Assembly (NCBI RefSeq): GCF_041690465.1
Contig: NZ_JAWLHG010000011.1
Coordinates: forward strand, 62,001 to 126,000
From: Falsiroseomonas sp041690465
Lineage (GTDB): Bacteria; Pseudomonadota; Alphaproteobacteria; Acetobacterales; Acetobacteraceae
Direction of reading: 5' to 3'
Length of the DNA stretch: 64,000 nucleotides
The translations under genes and the position numbers were made by a program. Every line of letters starts with the position of its first letter. The stretch's first letter is position 1. Under the pieces are notes generated by a model, which worked only from the letters and a program-made list of their open reading frames with translations, ran no database searches and had not been told where the DNA came from. Positions 43,987 to 53,218 of this stretch are shown here, one piece after another.

Positions 43987-44825
43987 GGAATGCGGTCCAG
44001 GAAGCGGTCGAGCGCGACCGCCACCAGCGGCTCCTCCAGCGTCGGGCAATGGCCGCTGCCGGGCATGTTGACGAATGCCATGTCCGGCCGCTCCTGCCGC
44101 ATGCGCAGCGCGGTGGCCGGCGAGAGCAGCTCGGACAGCTCGCCGCGCACCAGCATCAGCGGCGCATGCGCCAGCGCGCCGAAGGCGCCCCACAGTTCCG
44201 GCATCGGCCCGGCGCCGCGCATCGCCTCGGCGATGCGGATGTCCCAGCGCGGATGCCAGCGGTCATCCTCGCCGGGCGCGTAGGTGAGTGCGGCGAAGCG
44301 GCGCCAGCCGCCGGAATCCAGCACCAGCGGCGGCAGATTCGCCTGCAGGAAGGCCACCGCCTCCTCGAGCGAGCCGAGCGCCGGGTCGCGCCCCACGAAA
44401 CCCTGCACCTGGTCGAGCCCGACCGGTTCCAGCTTCGGCCCGACATCGTTCAGCACCGCGGCCGCGATGGCGGAAGGCCGCATCACCGCCAGCACCATCG
44501 CCAGGATCCCGCCGAAGCTGGTGCCGACGATCACCGCGCGCGGGCAGTGCAGCGCCGCCATCGCATCCAGCACGTCGCGCAGCGAGCCCTCGATGCCGTA
44601 GCGCGCGGGATCCGCCGGGCGGCCGCTCTCGCCATGGCCGGCATGGTCGAGCGCGATCACCCGCCGAGTAGCGGCGTGCCGCGCGGCGAGCGTCGAAAAA
44701 TCCGCCGCGCTGCGCGTCAGCCCCGGCAGGCAGAGGACCGGCGTGCGCCCCTCCGGACCCGGCTGGTCCAGCGCCGAGAGCAGCAGGCCGTCGCGGGCGT
44801 GGAAGGTGATCCGCCGCGCGCTCAC
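43983..44825 (-). CDS. Alpha/beta hydrolase fold protein
   Basis: 280-residue serine hydrolase. GTG 44825 overlaps the slt stop by 4 bases (GTGA). The fold shows LCLPGLTRSAADF (oxyanion region, about 29-41), DHAGHGESGRP (about 57-67), the nucleophile elbow VGTSFGGILAM (about 97-107) and a C-terminal GSGHCPTLEEP with the catalytic His. Substrate is not indicated; esterase, lactonase or dehalogenase-like hydrolases share these features. It is cotranscribed with slt and pgpA. Confidence 0.9.
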   Translation of the reverse strand: MSARRITFHARDGLLLSALDQPGPEGRTPVLCLPGLTRSAADFSTLAARHAATRRVIALDHAGHGESGRPADPARYGIEGSLRDVLDAMAALHCPRAVIVGTSFGGILAMVLAVMRPSAIAAAVLNDVGPKLEPVGLDQVQGFVGRDPALGSLEEAVAFLQANLPPLVLDSGGWRRFAALTYAPGEDDRWHPRWDIRIAEAMRGAGPMPELWGAFGALAHAPLMLVRGELSELLSPATALRMRQERPDMAFVNMPGSGHCPTLEEPLVAVALDRFLDRIP

Positions 44826-46798
44826 CGCAGCAGGCCGGCCAGCGGATGCGGCAGGTCGGCGGTGGCGGTGTCGCGCGCGCGGTAGATCACGACGTTCTCG
44901 ATCACCCGCTGCACGTAGTTCCGCGTCTCGCCGAAGGGGATCATCTCCATCCAGTCGAGGATGTGCGGCCCGCTCGCCACCCGCGGGTCGCCATAGGTGC
45001 CGAGCCACTCATCCACCCGCCGCGGCCCGGCATTGTAGGCGGCGGCGGCCAGCGGCAGGGCCCCGCCGAAGCGGTCCAGCATCTCGGCGATGTAGGCGGC
45101 ACCGAGCCGGAGGTTGTGCTCGGGGTCGGAGGTCAGCATCCCTGTGCTGTGCCGGATGCCGAGCCGCCGCGCCACCTGCCGCGCCGTGCCGGGCAGCAGC
45201 TGCATCGGCCCCCGCGCATTGGCGCGCGAGACGGCGCCGAGCTCGAAATTGCTCTCCTGGCGGGTGATGGCGTGCACCAGCGCGGCCTCGGCGCCTTCGG
45301 CGGGCGCGGCATAGGGGGTCGGCCAGCCATCCTCCAGCAGCACCACGCCGTCGGCGCCGCTGCGGCGCGCGATCCAGACCGCATGATCGGGCCGCCCGAT
45401 CAGCACGCCGAGCCGGGCGATCAGCCAGCGATCCGCCGCATCCGGCGCGACCTCCTCCATGCGGAGCAGGAAGGTACGCGCGCGGTCGGATTGGCCTAGG
45501 TCGGCCAGCGTCACCGCCGCGCGCACCAGCTCCCGCGCAGCGAAATGATCCGCCGCCTCTCGCGAGGGCGCGGGCAGCGCGGCGCCGGCGATCCGCGCCG
45601 CCAGGCGCTGCGGCGTCTCGCCCAGCGCCAGGCTGGCGAGCTGGCCGTAGAAGGCCACCGGCAGCGCAGCCGCTTCCTCCCAGCTGGTCCGGGCCTCCGC
45701 CGTGCGGCCCAGCGCGGTGAGCGCCAGCCCCTCCCAATAGGCGCTACGCGCGCGGGTGATGACGCTGCGGCTGTCCTCGGCGACGCGGGCGAAATGCGCC
45801 AGCGCGCCGGCGGCATCGTCCAGCCGGCGCAGCGCGATGAAGCCGGCGAGGAACTCGGCCTCCTGCCGCGGCTCGCCGGGTTCCGTCTGGCCGTGGCCGC
45901 GCGCCACGCGATAGGCGGTTGCGGGATCGCCGAGCCGCAGCAGCTTGCGCGCCAGGATCTGCCGCTCGGTCCAGACATCGCGCGCGGCTTCCGGTGGCAT
46001 CCCGGTCTGCAGCGGCTCGGCGGCGGCCCAGACGGCGGCGGCCTCGGCGTCGCGGTCGGCACGGCGCAGCAGGCGCGCGCGTTCGTGCATCACCCCGAGG
46101 TCGCGGATGCCAGCGGCCCCCTCCGGCTCGCGCCCGGCGCGCAGCGCGAGCCGCGCCTCGGCGGCGGCGCGGCGCGCCGGGTCGAGCCGCGGCACCAGGC
46201 GGGAGGCCGGGCCGGCCTGCTCCTGCCAGAGCAGCCGGTCGAAGCGGCGGGCATGGTCATCGGCGGTCAGGATGGCGGCGTGGCGCTCGGCGAAGGCTGC
46301 CTCGACGGCGGGATCGTCGGGCGGACCCTCCCGCCATGCTTCGCGCAGCGCTGCGGCCGCCTCGGCACCGCGCCCTGCGCGGGTGAGCGCCGCCGCCAGG
46401 CGATCGGCGCCGGCGAGACCGCGCGGCGGGATGCGGGCGAAATGGCGCAGCACCAGCGCATCGTCCGGCTCATTGGCCAGCATCTCCTCGGCACGCGCGG
46501 CGATGCCGACGGGGAAGGGCCAATCGGGGTTCGCCCCCAGCCAGGCCACGAGCTCGGCGGCGCCGGCGCCGGAGTCGCGCGAGAGCAGGCGCAACCAGGT
46601 GACCAGTTTCGCGGCCAGCGGATCGGCGGCCTGTGCCAGGGCCTGGGCGTCGGGGAAGCGGCCGGCCTGGGCGGCGGCCAGCGCCTGACGGCCGGCGGCG
46701 CGGGCGGGTTCGCTTGCCCAGGGCTGGGCCGCAACCGGGCCACAGGCGAGCGACATCAAGAGGATGGCGGGGAGCATACGGCGCATGGCACCAACCAT
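44822..46798 (-). CDS. Soluble lytic murein transglycosylase (Slt type)
   Basis: 658-residue periplasmic enzyme that cuts peptidoglycan to 1,6-anhydromuropeptides. ATG 46798 or 46786 starts a signal peptide (MRRMLPAILLMSLACGPVAAQ). A long helical superhelix of TPR-like segments follows (about 30-460), with the C-terminal catalytic domain at about 485-650. There HAITRQESNFELGAVSRANARGPMQLLPGTA carries the catalytic Glu in RQESNF. NAGPRRVDEWLG and GETRNYVQRVIEN are further family blocks. It heads the five-gene operon ending at 41633. Confidence 0.93.
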   Translation of the reverse strand: MVGAMRRMLPAILLMSLACGPVAAQPWASEPARAAGRQALAAAQAGRFPDAQALAQAADPLAAKLVTWLRLLSRDSGAGAAELVAWLGANPDWPFPVGIAARAEEMLANEPDDALVLRHFARIPPRGLAGADRLAAALTRAGRGAEAAAALREAWREGPPDDPAVEAAFAERHAAILTADDHARRFDRLLWQEQAGPASRLVPRLDPARRAAAEARLALRAGREPEGAAGIRDLGVMHERARLLRRADRDAEAAAVWAAAEPLQTGMPPEAARDVWTERQILARKLLRLGDPATAYRVARGHGQTEPGEPRQEAEFLAGFIALRRLDDAAGALAHFARVAEDSRSVITRARSAYWEGLALTALGRTAEARTSWEEAAALPVAFYGQLASLALGETPQRLAARIAGAALPAPSREAADHFAARELVRAAVTLADLGQSDRARTFLLRMEEVAPDAADRWLIARLGVLIGRPDHAVWIARRSGADGVVLLEDGWPTPYAAPAEGAEAALVHAITRQESNFELGAVSRANARGPMQLLPGTARQVARRLGIRHSTGMLTSDPEHNLRLGAAYIAEMLDRFGGALPLAAAAYNAGPRRVDEWLGTYGDPRVASGPHILDWMEMIPFGETRNYVQRVIENVVIYRARDTATADLPHPLAGLLR

Positions 46799-46937
46799 AG
46801 CGCAAAAACCTGCCCGGCGCAGACAGGCGAGCGCCACGATGCGCGGCCGTATGACAGGTGCGTGTGTCCAACCTATGCTGCGCCCGCTCACGCGCCCGTC
46901 ACCCGATGCCGGGCATCTCCGTGTGCGGAAAGGCCGC

Positions 46938-47537
46938 ATGCGCGCAATCGTCGTCGGGTTTCCCAAATCGGGGACCTCAACCCTGCAGCAGGCCCTGCAG
47001 AAGAGCGGATTGCGTTGCGCGCATTGGCGGTATCGCGGCCAGCCGATCGGGCGGCTCGTCTATGATGGCTGGTTCGATACGGGCGATCCCTTCGCGCATT
47101 TCCCGACGCTGGACGTGCTGACGCAGATGGACATCTGCCTGCCGGCCGAGGGGCTGAACGACTGGCCCAATCTCGACATCCCGCTGCTGCTCGCGATTCG
47201 CGAGGTGCATCCGACCTGCCTGTTCATCCTGAATGCGCGCGATCCGGCGCAGACCGCCGACAGCATCCTGCGCTGGGGAGACCTGGCGAAGCGGCTGAGC
47301 GAGGGGGCGCAGCCCGGCCTGCCCATGGGGCGCGGGCAGAAGCGCGCGGATCTCGTCCGCTGGATCGCGACGCAGCTGTCGGCGCTGCGGCGGATCTTCG
47401 CCGCCGACCCGCATTTCCTCGACCTCGACATTGCGGCGCCGGATGCGCCGCAGCGGCTGGGCGCTGCGCTTGGGCTCGAGATCACGTGGTGGGGAAAGGC
47501 GAACGAGAACGCGCCGAAGCTGCCGGCGACCGGCTGA
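46938..47537 (+). CDS. Sulfotransferase family protein
   Basis: 199-residue protein with the PAPS-phosphate loop VVGFPKSGTSTLQQAL (about 5-20) at its N terminus and a Rossmann-like core, the layout of small bacterial sulfotransferase-like proteins. FILNARDPAQTADSILRWGD (about 96-115) matches the 3'-phosphate binding Arg/Ser strand. ATG 46938 is the first plausible start; a GTG-rich upstream frame lacks family sequence. The acceptor is unknown. It is divergent from slt (139 bases). Confidence 0.85.
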   Translation: MRAIVVGFPKSGTSTLQQALQKSGLRCAHWRYRGQPIGRLVYDGWFDTGDPFAHFPTLDVLTQMDICLPAEGLNDWPNLDIPLLLAIREVHPTCLFILNARDPAQTADSILRWGDLAKRLSEGAQPGLPMGRGQKRADLVRWIATQLSALRRIFAADPHFLDLDIAAPDAPQRLGAALGLEITWWGKANENAPKLPATG

Positions 47538-47926
47538 AGCGGCGGGGCCTTTCGCCGCATCGATTCGCGCAGCGATCACGGCGGGCCGGCCCTGATGCCG
47601 GTCGCGGCCGTGGAGCGCTATACGTCGGTGCGGGGCCTGGGCGATGGCGTGGTCGCGGCGCGGATCGGTATGCACAGTGGCTTCGAGATGGCCGCTACCG
47701 TGACCGAGGTGCTCGCCCGGCGCCAGCATCATCCCGGCCGACAAGCCGACGGCCGCGTTCCGAGCGGGGGGTGGTGACGCCTGACAACAAGATCCATCGT
47801 CGCTCCCCCCGCCCGGTGAGCCTTCGCGGCGATCGGATCGAAGCGGGAGCGGCGGCGGCAGCCTGACGGGTTGCGGACCGCCTGCGTCGCCCCGACACTC
47901 GCCGCTGGCGAGAGGGGATTGTGGGC
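47538..47926. other. Intergenic region upstream of the FAH-family gene
   Basis: 389 bases with no convincing gene. A 60-codon frame at 47595-47777 has ordinary codon use but no recognised motif or ribosome binding site, and could be a decayed fragment. A hairpin CTCGCC/GGCGAG (47898-47912) directly precedes the ribosome binding site AGAGGGGA (47911-47918) of the next gene and overlaps it by 2 bases. No operator palindrome or clear promoter is seen. Confidence 0.4.
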
Positions 47927-48706
47927 ATGGCGCTTTGGGTCCGGTTCGGCCGCGAGGGCGCGGAGGGCTTCGGCACGCTCGATGATGGGGCGATCCGCGT
48001 GCATGCGGGCGACCTCTTCGCCGTGCCGACCCCGACAGGAGACGTGCTGCCGCTCGCGGATGTCGCGCTGCTGCCCCCGGTTCGGCCAGGCGTCTTCATC
48101 GGGCTGTGGAACAACTTCCACGAGGCGGCAGCGAAGCAGGGGCTGGCCATCCCGGAGACGCCGCTGTTCTTCCTGAAGTCGCCGCGCAGCGTGGTCGGGC
48201 CGGAGGCGCCGATCCGTCCACCCGCCGGCTACGCCGGCCGCGTGCTCTACGAGGGCGAGTTGGGCCTCGTCATCGGGAGGCGTGTCGCCAATGCGAGCGA
48301 GGACGAAGCGGCAGCGGCGATCTTCGGGCTGACCTGCGTGAACGACGTGACGGCACTCGATCTGCTCAATGCCGATCCCTCCTTCGCGCAATGGGCGCGC
48401 GCCAAGGGCTGCGACGGCTTCGGGCCGATCGGGCCGGCGATCGCAACCGGGCTCGACTGGTCGGCGCTGCGCGTGCAGGTCGCGCTGAACGGCCGCGTGC
48501 GGCAGGACTATCCGCTCTCCGACATGATCATCCCGCCGGCGCGCATCGTCGCGTTGATCTCGCGCGAGATGACGCTGGAGCCGGGCGACATCATCGCTTG
48601 CGGCACCAGCCTCGGCGCGCTGCCGATGCGGCCGGGGATGGTGGTGGAGGTGACGATTGCCAGTATCGGCACGCTCCGGAACGTCTTCGCGCCGGCCGCT
48701 CAGTAG
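47927..48706 (+). CDS. Fumarylacetoacetate hydrolase (FAH) family protein
   Basis: 259-residue protein with the FAH C-terminal fold, used by bacterial hydratase/decarboxylase and ketoacid-cleaving enzymes. ATG 47927 sits 8 bases after AGAGGGGA. Metal-ligand region GRVLYEGELGLVIGRRV (about 105-121) contains the conserved Glu pair, and GLTCVNDVTALDLL (about 134-147) the Asp. SRSVVGPEAPIRPP-like sequence and RQDYPLSDMIIPPARIVALIS follow. The substrate is likely a 2-oxo or beta-diketo acid, not determined. It converges with the ketopantoate reductase-like gene and overlaps it by 7 bases. Confidence 0.9.
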   Translation: MALWVRFGREGAEGFGTLDDGAIRVHAGDLFAVPTPTGDVLPLADVALLPPVRPGVFIGLWNNFHEAAAKQGLAIPETPLFFLKSPRSVVGPEAPIRPPAGYAGRVLYEGELGLVIGRRVANASEDEAAAAIFGLTCVNDVTALDLLNADPSFAQWARAKGCDGFGPIGPAIATGLDWSALRVQVALNGRVRQDYPLSDMIIPPARIVALISREMTLEPGDIIACGTSLGALPMRPGMVVEVTIASIGTLRNVFAPAAQ

Positions 48707-49677
48707 CAGCCGGCGGCGCGCCCGCGCGCACGGACCAGGGCCAGCACCGTGCGGCAGGTCGGCACCTCCACCCCCACCAGTTCGGCGAGTTCCACCACCA
48801 CGCCGAGCAGCGCATCAATCTCCATCGGCCGGCCGCGCTCCAGGTCCTGCAGCATGGAGGTCTTGTGCGCGCCGACCTCGGCCGCGCCGGCAATGCGCTT
48901 GTCCACGTCGATGCCGAAGCGCACGCCAAGCTTCGTGCCGACCTCCTGCGCCTCCAGCATCATCGCGCGCGCGATGCCGCGCGTGCCTTCGTCGCCGGTC
49001 AGCACGTCGAGCGTCTGCGTGGTCAGGGACGAGATCGGGTTGAAGGCGAGGTTGCCCCACAGCTTCACCCAGATCTCGTCACGGATCTTCGGCCGCACCG
49101 GCGCCTTGAAGCCGGCGGCGATCAGCGCCTCAGACAGCGCGGCGATGCGCGGCGTGCGCTCGCCGGAAGGCTCGCCCAGCGTGAAGCGGTCGCCGTAGGT
49201 GTGCTCGATGACGCCGGGCTCCGGCACCTCGGCGGCGGGGTAGACGATGCAGCCGATGGCGCGCTCCGGCGGCAGCAGGACGCTGACAACGCCGCCGGGA
49301 TCGACGCTCTCCACGCGGCGGTCTTCATGCGGACCGGGCAGCTTGTGGAAATACCACCAGGGGATGCCATTCACGGCGGACACCACCGCCGTCTCGGGCC
49401 CCAGCAGCGGCTGCATCTGCTTCGCGGCACCGGGCAGCGAATGCGCCTTCAGCGTGACGACGACATAATCCTGCGGCCCCGCTTCCTCCGCGGTGCCGAC
49501 GCAGCGCGGATAGACGGTGATCTCCTGCCCTTCGCTGCGCAGCGTCAGGCCCTTGGACTGCATCGCCGCCAGATGCGGCCCGCGCGCGATGACGGTGACC
49601 TCCGCATCACCTTTCGCCGCGAGCTTCGCCGCCATCAGCCCGCCGATCGCGCCGGCGCCGAAGATGCAGATGCGCAT
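48700..49677 (-). CDS. Ketopantoate/2-dehydropantoate 2-reductase family protein
   Basis: 325-residue NADP-dependent reductase of the PanE/ApbA family. The N-terminal Rossmann motif is MRICIFGAGAIGGLMAAKLA (about 1-20). LTLRSEGQEITVYP and VVVTLKAHSL follow in the nucleotide domain, and KIRDEIWVKLWGNLAFNPISSLT (about 219-241) carries the catalytic Lys region. True PanE makes pantoate for CoA synthesis; other members reduce different 2-oxo acids, and panBC are not nearby. ATG 49677 gives the family start. It is 70 bases after the acyl-CoA ligase on the same strand. Confidence 0.9.
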   Translation of the reverse strand: MRICIFGAGAIGGLMAAKLAAKGDAEVTVIARGPHLAAMQSKGLTLRSEGQEITVYPRCVGTAEEAGPQDYVVVTLKAHSLPGAAKQMQPLLGPETAVVSAVNGIPWWYFHKLPGPHEDRRVESVDPGGVVSVLLPPERAIGCIVYPAAEVPEPGVIEHTYGDRFTLGEPSGERTPRIAALSEALIAAGFKAPVRPKIRDEIWVKLWGNLAFNPISSLTTQTLDVLTGDEGTRGIARAMMLEAQEVGTKLGVRFGIDVDKRIAGAAEVGAHKTSMLQDLERGRPMEIDALLGVVVELAELVGVEVPTCRTVLALVRARGRAAGCY

Positions 49678-49747
49678 CAGAGCCTCCGATGGCAGCAGGG
49701 CGGAGCCGCGCCTCGCGGCGAGCACCGAAGGCCTGAATCGGCGGCGC

Positions 49748-51265
49748 TCACATCGAGATCCCCAGCTTCTCCGCCAGCCCGATGCGCATCAGCTTGCCGG
49801 TCGCGCCCTTCGGGATCTCCGGCACGAACACCACCTTCCGCGGCACCTTGAAATCCGCCAGGTGCTGCGCGCAGAAGTCGCGCAGCTCGCGCTCGGTGAG
49901 TTCGGCGCCTTCGCGCAGCACCACCGCGGCGCCCACTTCCTCGCCGAGCTTGGCGTGCGGGATGGCGAAGCACAGCACCTGCGCCACCGCCGGGTGCGCG
50001 GAGAGCACGCCGTCCACTTCCAACGGCGAGACCTTCTCGCCGCCGCGGTTGATCAGTTCCTTGAGCCGGCCGGTGAGCAGCAGGAAGCCGTCCTCGTCGA
50101 ACAGCCCCTGGTCGCCGGTGCGGAACCAGCCATTGGTGAAGGCCTTGGCGTTCGCCTCCGGGTTCGCCTCGTAGCCCTTGGTGACGTTGGGGCCGCGGAT
50201 CACCACCTCGCCGATCGCGCCTTGCGGCAGCAGCGTTCCGTCATCGGCCATGATCGCCACCTCCGGGCCCGCCGCGCGGCCGACCTTGCCCGGCTTGCGC
50301 GGCCCGGCGAGCGGGTTCGAGCACATCTGGTGGCTCGCCTCCGTCATGCCGTAGCTCTCGACCAGCGGTGCGCCGAACACCTTCTCGAGCTGCTCCATCA
50401 CCGGGCCGGGCAGCGAGGCGGAGGAGGAGCGCAGGAAGCGCAGCTTCACCCGCTCGATGATCTCCTTGTTGCGTTCGGCGCGGGAGAGGATCGCCTGGTG
50501 CATGGTCGGCACCGCGGTGAACCAGGTCGGGCGCTCCTCATCCATCCAGCGGAAGAAGCGCAGCGCATCGAAGCCCGGCGTGCACACCACCGCGCCGCCC
50601 GCTCCCAGCGAAGACAGCACGGCGGCGATCAGCCCGTGGATGTGGAACAGCGGCATGACGTTCAGGCAGACATCCTCGGCCGTCAGCGCCAGCGCCGCGC
50701 CGATATGCCGCCCGCTCGCGGTCACGTTGCCGTGGGTCAGCGGGACGATCTTCGGCCGGGCCGTGGTGCCGGAGGTGTGCAACACCAGCGCCACGTCGTC
50801 CTCCTGCGCGGTGCCGGGTTGCCTTGCGCTGCCGGCGGTGCCGCCTTCCAGCGTGAAGTCGCCCGCAGCCTCGCCCGGCACCACCTCGATGATCGGCACG
50901 CCGAGCTTCGCCGCCGCCGCGCGTGCCGGCGTCTCGACACCCTTGGCCACCAGCAGCGCCTTGGCCTTGAGGTCCTCGATGTAGAACTCGAACTCTTCCT
51001 GCCGGTAGCCGGGATTGAGCGGCGCGGTGGTGGCGCCGCAGGCCACGGTGACGAACACCGCCGCCATCTCCGGCCCGTTCGGCAGCACGATCGCCACCCG
51101 GTCGCCGCGGCCGATCCCCTTCGCGTTCAGCGCCGCCACGGTGCGCCCGGCCAGCTCGCGCAGCGCGCCATAGGTCAGCGGCTTGCGGCCTTCGGTGGCG
51201 CGCAATGCGGGACGCGCGGCCTCGCCGCGGTCCAGGAGCTCGGCGACGGTGCGATAGCCGGTCAT
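49748..51265 (-). CDS. Acyl-CoA synthetase (AMP-forming), Pcs60/oxalate-CoA ligase-like
   Basis: 505-residue adenylate-forming enzyme. ATG 51265 begins MTGYRTVAELLDRGEAARPAL. The phosphate loop is LVLHTSGTTARPKIVPLTHGN (about 156-176). YGMTEASHQM (about 305-314) and TGRLKELINRGGEKVSPLEVDG (about 403-424), followed by a GKLMR catalytic Lys near the end, complete the family set. Its close packing and PLNPGYRQEEFEFYIEDLKAK segment resemble the Pcs60/AAE3 branch that includes oxalyl-CoA synthetases. Substrate remains inference. It lies between a phosphoesterase and the reductase gene, all on the minus strand. Confidence 0.9.
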   Translation of the reverse strand: MTGYRTVAELLDRGEAARPALRATEGRKPLTYGALRELAGRTVAALNAKGIGRGDRVAIVLPNGPEMAAVFVTVACGATTAPLNPGYRQEEFEFYIEDLKAKALLVAKGVETPARAAAAKLGVPIIEVVPGEAAGDFTLEGGTAGSARQPGTAQEDDVALVLHTSGTTARPKIVPLTHGNVTASGRHIGAALALTAEDVCLNVMPLFHIHGLIAAVLSSLGAGGAVVCTPGFDALRFFRWMDEERPTWFTAVPTMHQAILSRAERNKEIIERVKLRFLRSSSASLPGPVMEQLEKVFGAPLVESYGMTEASHQMCSNPLAGPRKPGKVGRAAGPEVAIMADDGTLLPQGAIGEVVIRGPNVTKGYEANPEANAKAFTNGWFRTGDQGLFDEDGFLLLTGRLKELINRGGEKVSPLEVDGVLSAHPAVAQVLCFAIPHAKLGEEVGAAVVLREGAELTERELRDFCAQHLADFKVPRKVVFVPEIPKGATGKLMRIGLAEKLGISM

Positions 51266-51335
51266 GCGCTTCTCCCTGATGTGCCGCGACCATATCGGCG
51301 CCAGGCCGGGGCAGGAAGGGGAGGGCGCCGGGCGG

Positions 51336-52166
51336 CTATGCCCGTGGGTAGGTCTGGTCCTGGACGGTGTCCATCGGCACCGCCTCCACGCCTGCCGGCG
51401 CCAGCAGGCGAGTCTCCACATGGTCCGCGTGCAGCAGGTGCAGCAGCGCGCCGCCGATCCGCGCACCGGGAATGCCCGGCTGCATCGAGGCCGGCACGGT
51501 GAAGGACAGCGACGGCGCCCAGACATGCGTCACCGCACCGCGCCTGATCTCGTGATGCAGGTGCAGATGGCCGGAGGCGACCAGCCGTAGCCCCGGATGC
51601 GTCAGCAGCGGCGCCAGCGCCGGCCGCGCTTCGGGCGGCACCGACCAGGGGTTCCACCCGGCCTCCTCCGGCGCGTGCAGGAAGGGCGGCTTGTGGAGGA
51701 ACAGCGCGATGCGCCGGTCGCCCGCGCCCGCGGCGGCCGCGGCGATGAAGGCGGCCTGCGCCTCCTCCTCGGCGTGGCCGGTGCCCATGACCTCGGAGTT
51801 CAGGCCGATCACGCGCCAGCCAGGCAGGTCCACCACCCCGCGGCCCGGCCCGAGATGCCGCCGCCAGCGGTCGAGCCGTGCATCGTCGACCGGCTGGTGC
51901 GGTGCCAGCTTCGGCTCGCTGCCGACATCATGGTTGCCTGGCAGCGCCAGCAGGGGGGCGGCGAAGGCGCGGTGCTGCTCGGCGGCGAAGGCGAGGTCGG
52001 GCTCGCGGCCGGCGCCATCCAGCGAGAGGTCGCCGCTGGCCACCACCAGGTCGGGCGGCGCGGCCTCGGCAGCGCGGCGGACCAGGTCGAGATTGCCGCG
52101 GAACAGCCCGTTGCGTGGCGAGAGATGCGCGTCCGAAACCTGCAGGATCGAAGGCACCCGCCTCAC
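51336..52166 (-). CDS. Metallophosphoesterase (calcineurin-like)
   Basis: 276-residue calcineurin-like phosphoesterase. GTG 52166 overlaps the DUF2892 stop by GTGA. The four metal-ligand blocks are LQVSDAHLSP (about 8-17), VASGDLSLDGAG (about 40-51), LPGNHDVG (about 76-83) and VASGHLHLHHE (about 200-210). The closest functional groups are cyclic nucleotide phosphodiesterases and lipid A/UDP-diacylglucosamine phosphatases, not separable here. Cytosolic, as no signal peptide is seen. Confidence 0.9.
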   Translation of the reverse strand: MRRVPSILQVSDAHLSPRNGLFRGNLDLVRRAAEAAPPDLVVASGDLSLDGAGREPDLAFAAEQHRAFAAPLLALPGNHDVGSEPKLAPHQPVDDARLDRWRRHLGPGRGVVDLPGWRVIGLNSEVMGTGHAEEEAQAAFIAAAAAGAGDRRIALFLHKPPFLHAPEEAGWNPWSVPPEARPALAPLLTHPGLRLVASGHLHLHHEIRRGAVTHVWAPSLSFTVPASMQPGIPGARIGGALLHLLHADHVETRLLAPAGVEAVPMDTVQDQTYPRA

Positions 52167-52369
52167 GCCTCGCTGGTTGGTGTCGGCGCCTTGCAGGTGC
52201 TCAGCCCGAACAGCGGGTAGATCGGGCAGACCCGCGTCAGCCCGGTGATCAGCGGCAGGAAGCCGAGGATGCCCCACCAGCCGATCGGGCCGAAGATCCA
52301 CATCATCACCAGCGCCGTGCCGATGCCGAGCCGCACCGTCTGGTCGAGCGCCCCGATGTTCCGGCCCAT
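52163..52369 (-). CDS. DUF2892/YgaP-like small membrane protein
   Basis: 68-residue protein starting at ATG 52369, with GGAGGAGGG as ribosome binding site. NIGALDQTVRLGIGTALVMMW begins the family motif, followed by a second hydrophobic helix WGILGFLPLITGLTRVCPIYPLFGLSTC with two cysteines. This is the YgaP-type transmembrane hairpin often found with rhodanese domains, but no rhodanese is fused here. Role unknown. It heads the minus-strand group with the phosphoesterase. Confidence 0.85.
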   Translation of the reverse strand: MGRNIGALDQTVRLGIGTALVMMWIFGPIGWWGILGFLPLITGLTRVCPIYPLFGLSTCKAPTPTSEA

Positions 52370-52517
52370 CCTGCCCTCCTCCGGCCAGCCATCCCCGCTT
52401 CCAGCACAGCCTGGACCGCCCGCCGCGTCCAGAGCCGCTGGCGCGGCACGGCGGCGGCGAGGCTGGACGCCCCCTCCGCCGGCGGCCATGCTCGCAGACC
52501 GAGCAAGGGAGAAAACC

Positions 52518-53216
52518 GTGCCGATAGAGGTCTGGACCTGGCCCACGCCGAACGGCCACAAGGTACATATCGCGCTGGAGGAACTCGGGCTGCCCTACAC
52601 GGTGGTGCCGGTGAACATCGGCGCGGGGGAGCAGTTCAAGCCGGACTTCCTGGCGATCAACCCCAACCATCGCATCCCCGCCATCGTGGACCCCGAAGGG
52701 CCGGGCGGCCAGCGGCTCGCATTGTTCGAATCCGGCGCGATCCTGATCTACCTCGCGGAGAAGGCCGGCGCACTGATCCCGGCCAATCCGGTCGGCCGCT
52801 ACACCTGCCTGCAATGGCTGATGTTCCAGATGGGCGGCGTGGGGCCGATGTTCGGCCAATATGGCCATTTTCACACCTACGCGCCGGAGAAGCTGCCCTA
52901 CGCGATGGACCGCTACGCCAAGGAGGTCCGGCGGCTGCACCGCGTGCTGGAGAAGCGCCTGTCGGAGGCCGAGTACCTCGCCGGTGATGCCTATTCAATC
53001 GCCGACATCGCGACCTTCCCCTGGGTCCGCCTGCCGGAGCGGCGCAACATCGACCTGGCGGAATTCCCCTCGGTGAAGCGCTGGCACGACGCCATCGCCG
53101 CCCGCCCGGCGGTGAGCCGCGGCGTGCAGGTGCTGGCGGAACGCCAGCGGCGTGGCACCATCTCCGAGACCGAGCGGGAGATCCTGTTCGGCAACACCCA
53201 GTTCCAGGCACGTTGA
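52518..53216 (+). CDS. Glutathione S-transferase (nu-class/YghU-like)
   Basis: 232-residue GST. GTG 52518 with AAGGGAGA (52505-52512) is preferred to ATG 52488. The thioredoxin-like domain shows TWPTPNGHKVHIALEELGLPY (about 7-27), with Asn in place of the usual Tyr/Ser as in nu-class disulfide-bond oxidoreductase GSTs. NPNHRIPAIVDP (about 51-62) and the glutathione-binding ESGAILIYLAEKAG (about 73-86) follow; the C-terminal helical domain includes SIADIATFPWV. It would conjugate or reduce disulfides with glutathione. The VOC gene starts 3 bases after its stop. Confidence 0.92.
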   Translation: MPIEVWTWPTPNGHKVHIALEELGLPYTVVPVNIGAGEQFKPDFLAINPNHRIPAIVDPEGPGGQRLALFESGAILIYLAEKAGALIPANPVGRYTCLQWLMFQMGGVGPMFGQYGHFHTYAPEKLPYAMDRYAKEVRRLHRVLEKRLSEAEYLAGDAYSIADIATFPWVRLPERRNIDLAEFPSVKRWHDAIAARPAVSRGVQVLAERQRRGTISETEREILFGNTQFQAR

Positions 53217-53218
53217 GC

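Noticed and set aside
47595..47777. 60-codon plus-strand frame in the gap before the FAH-family gene
   Set aside because: No ribosome binding site, motif or family resemblance; could be a decayed fragment but cannot be supported as a gene.
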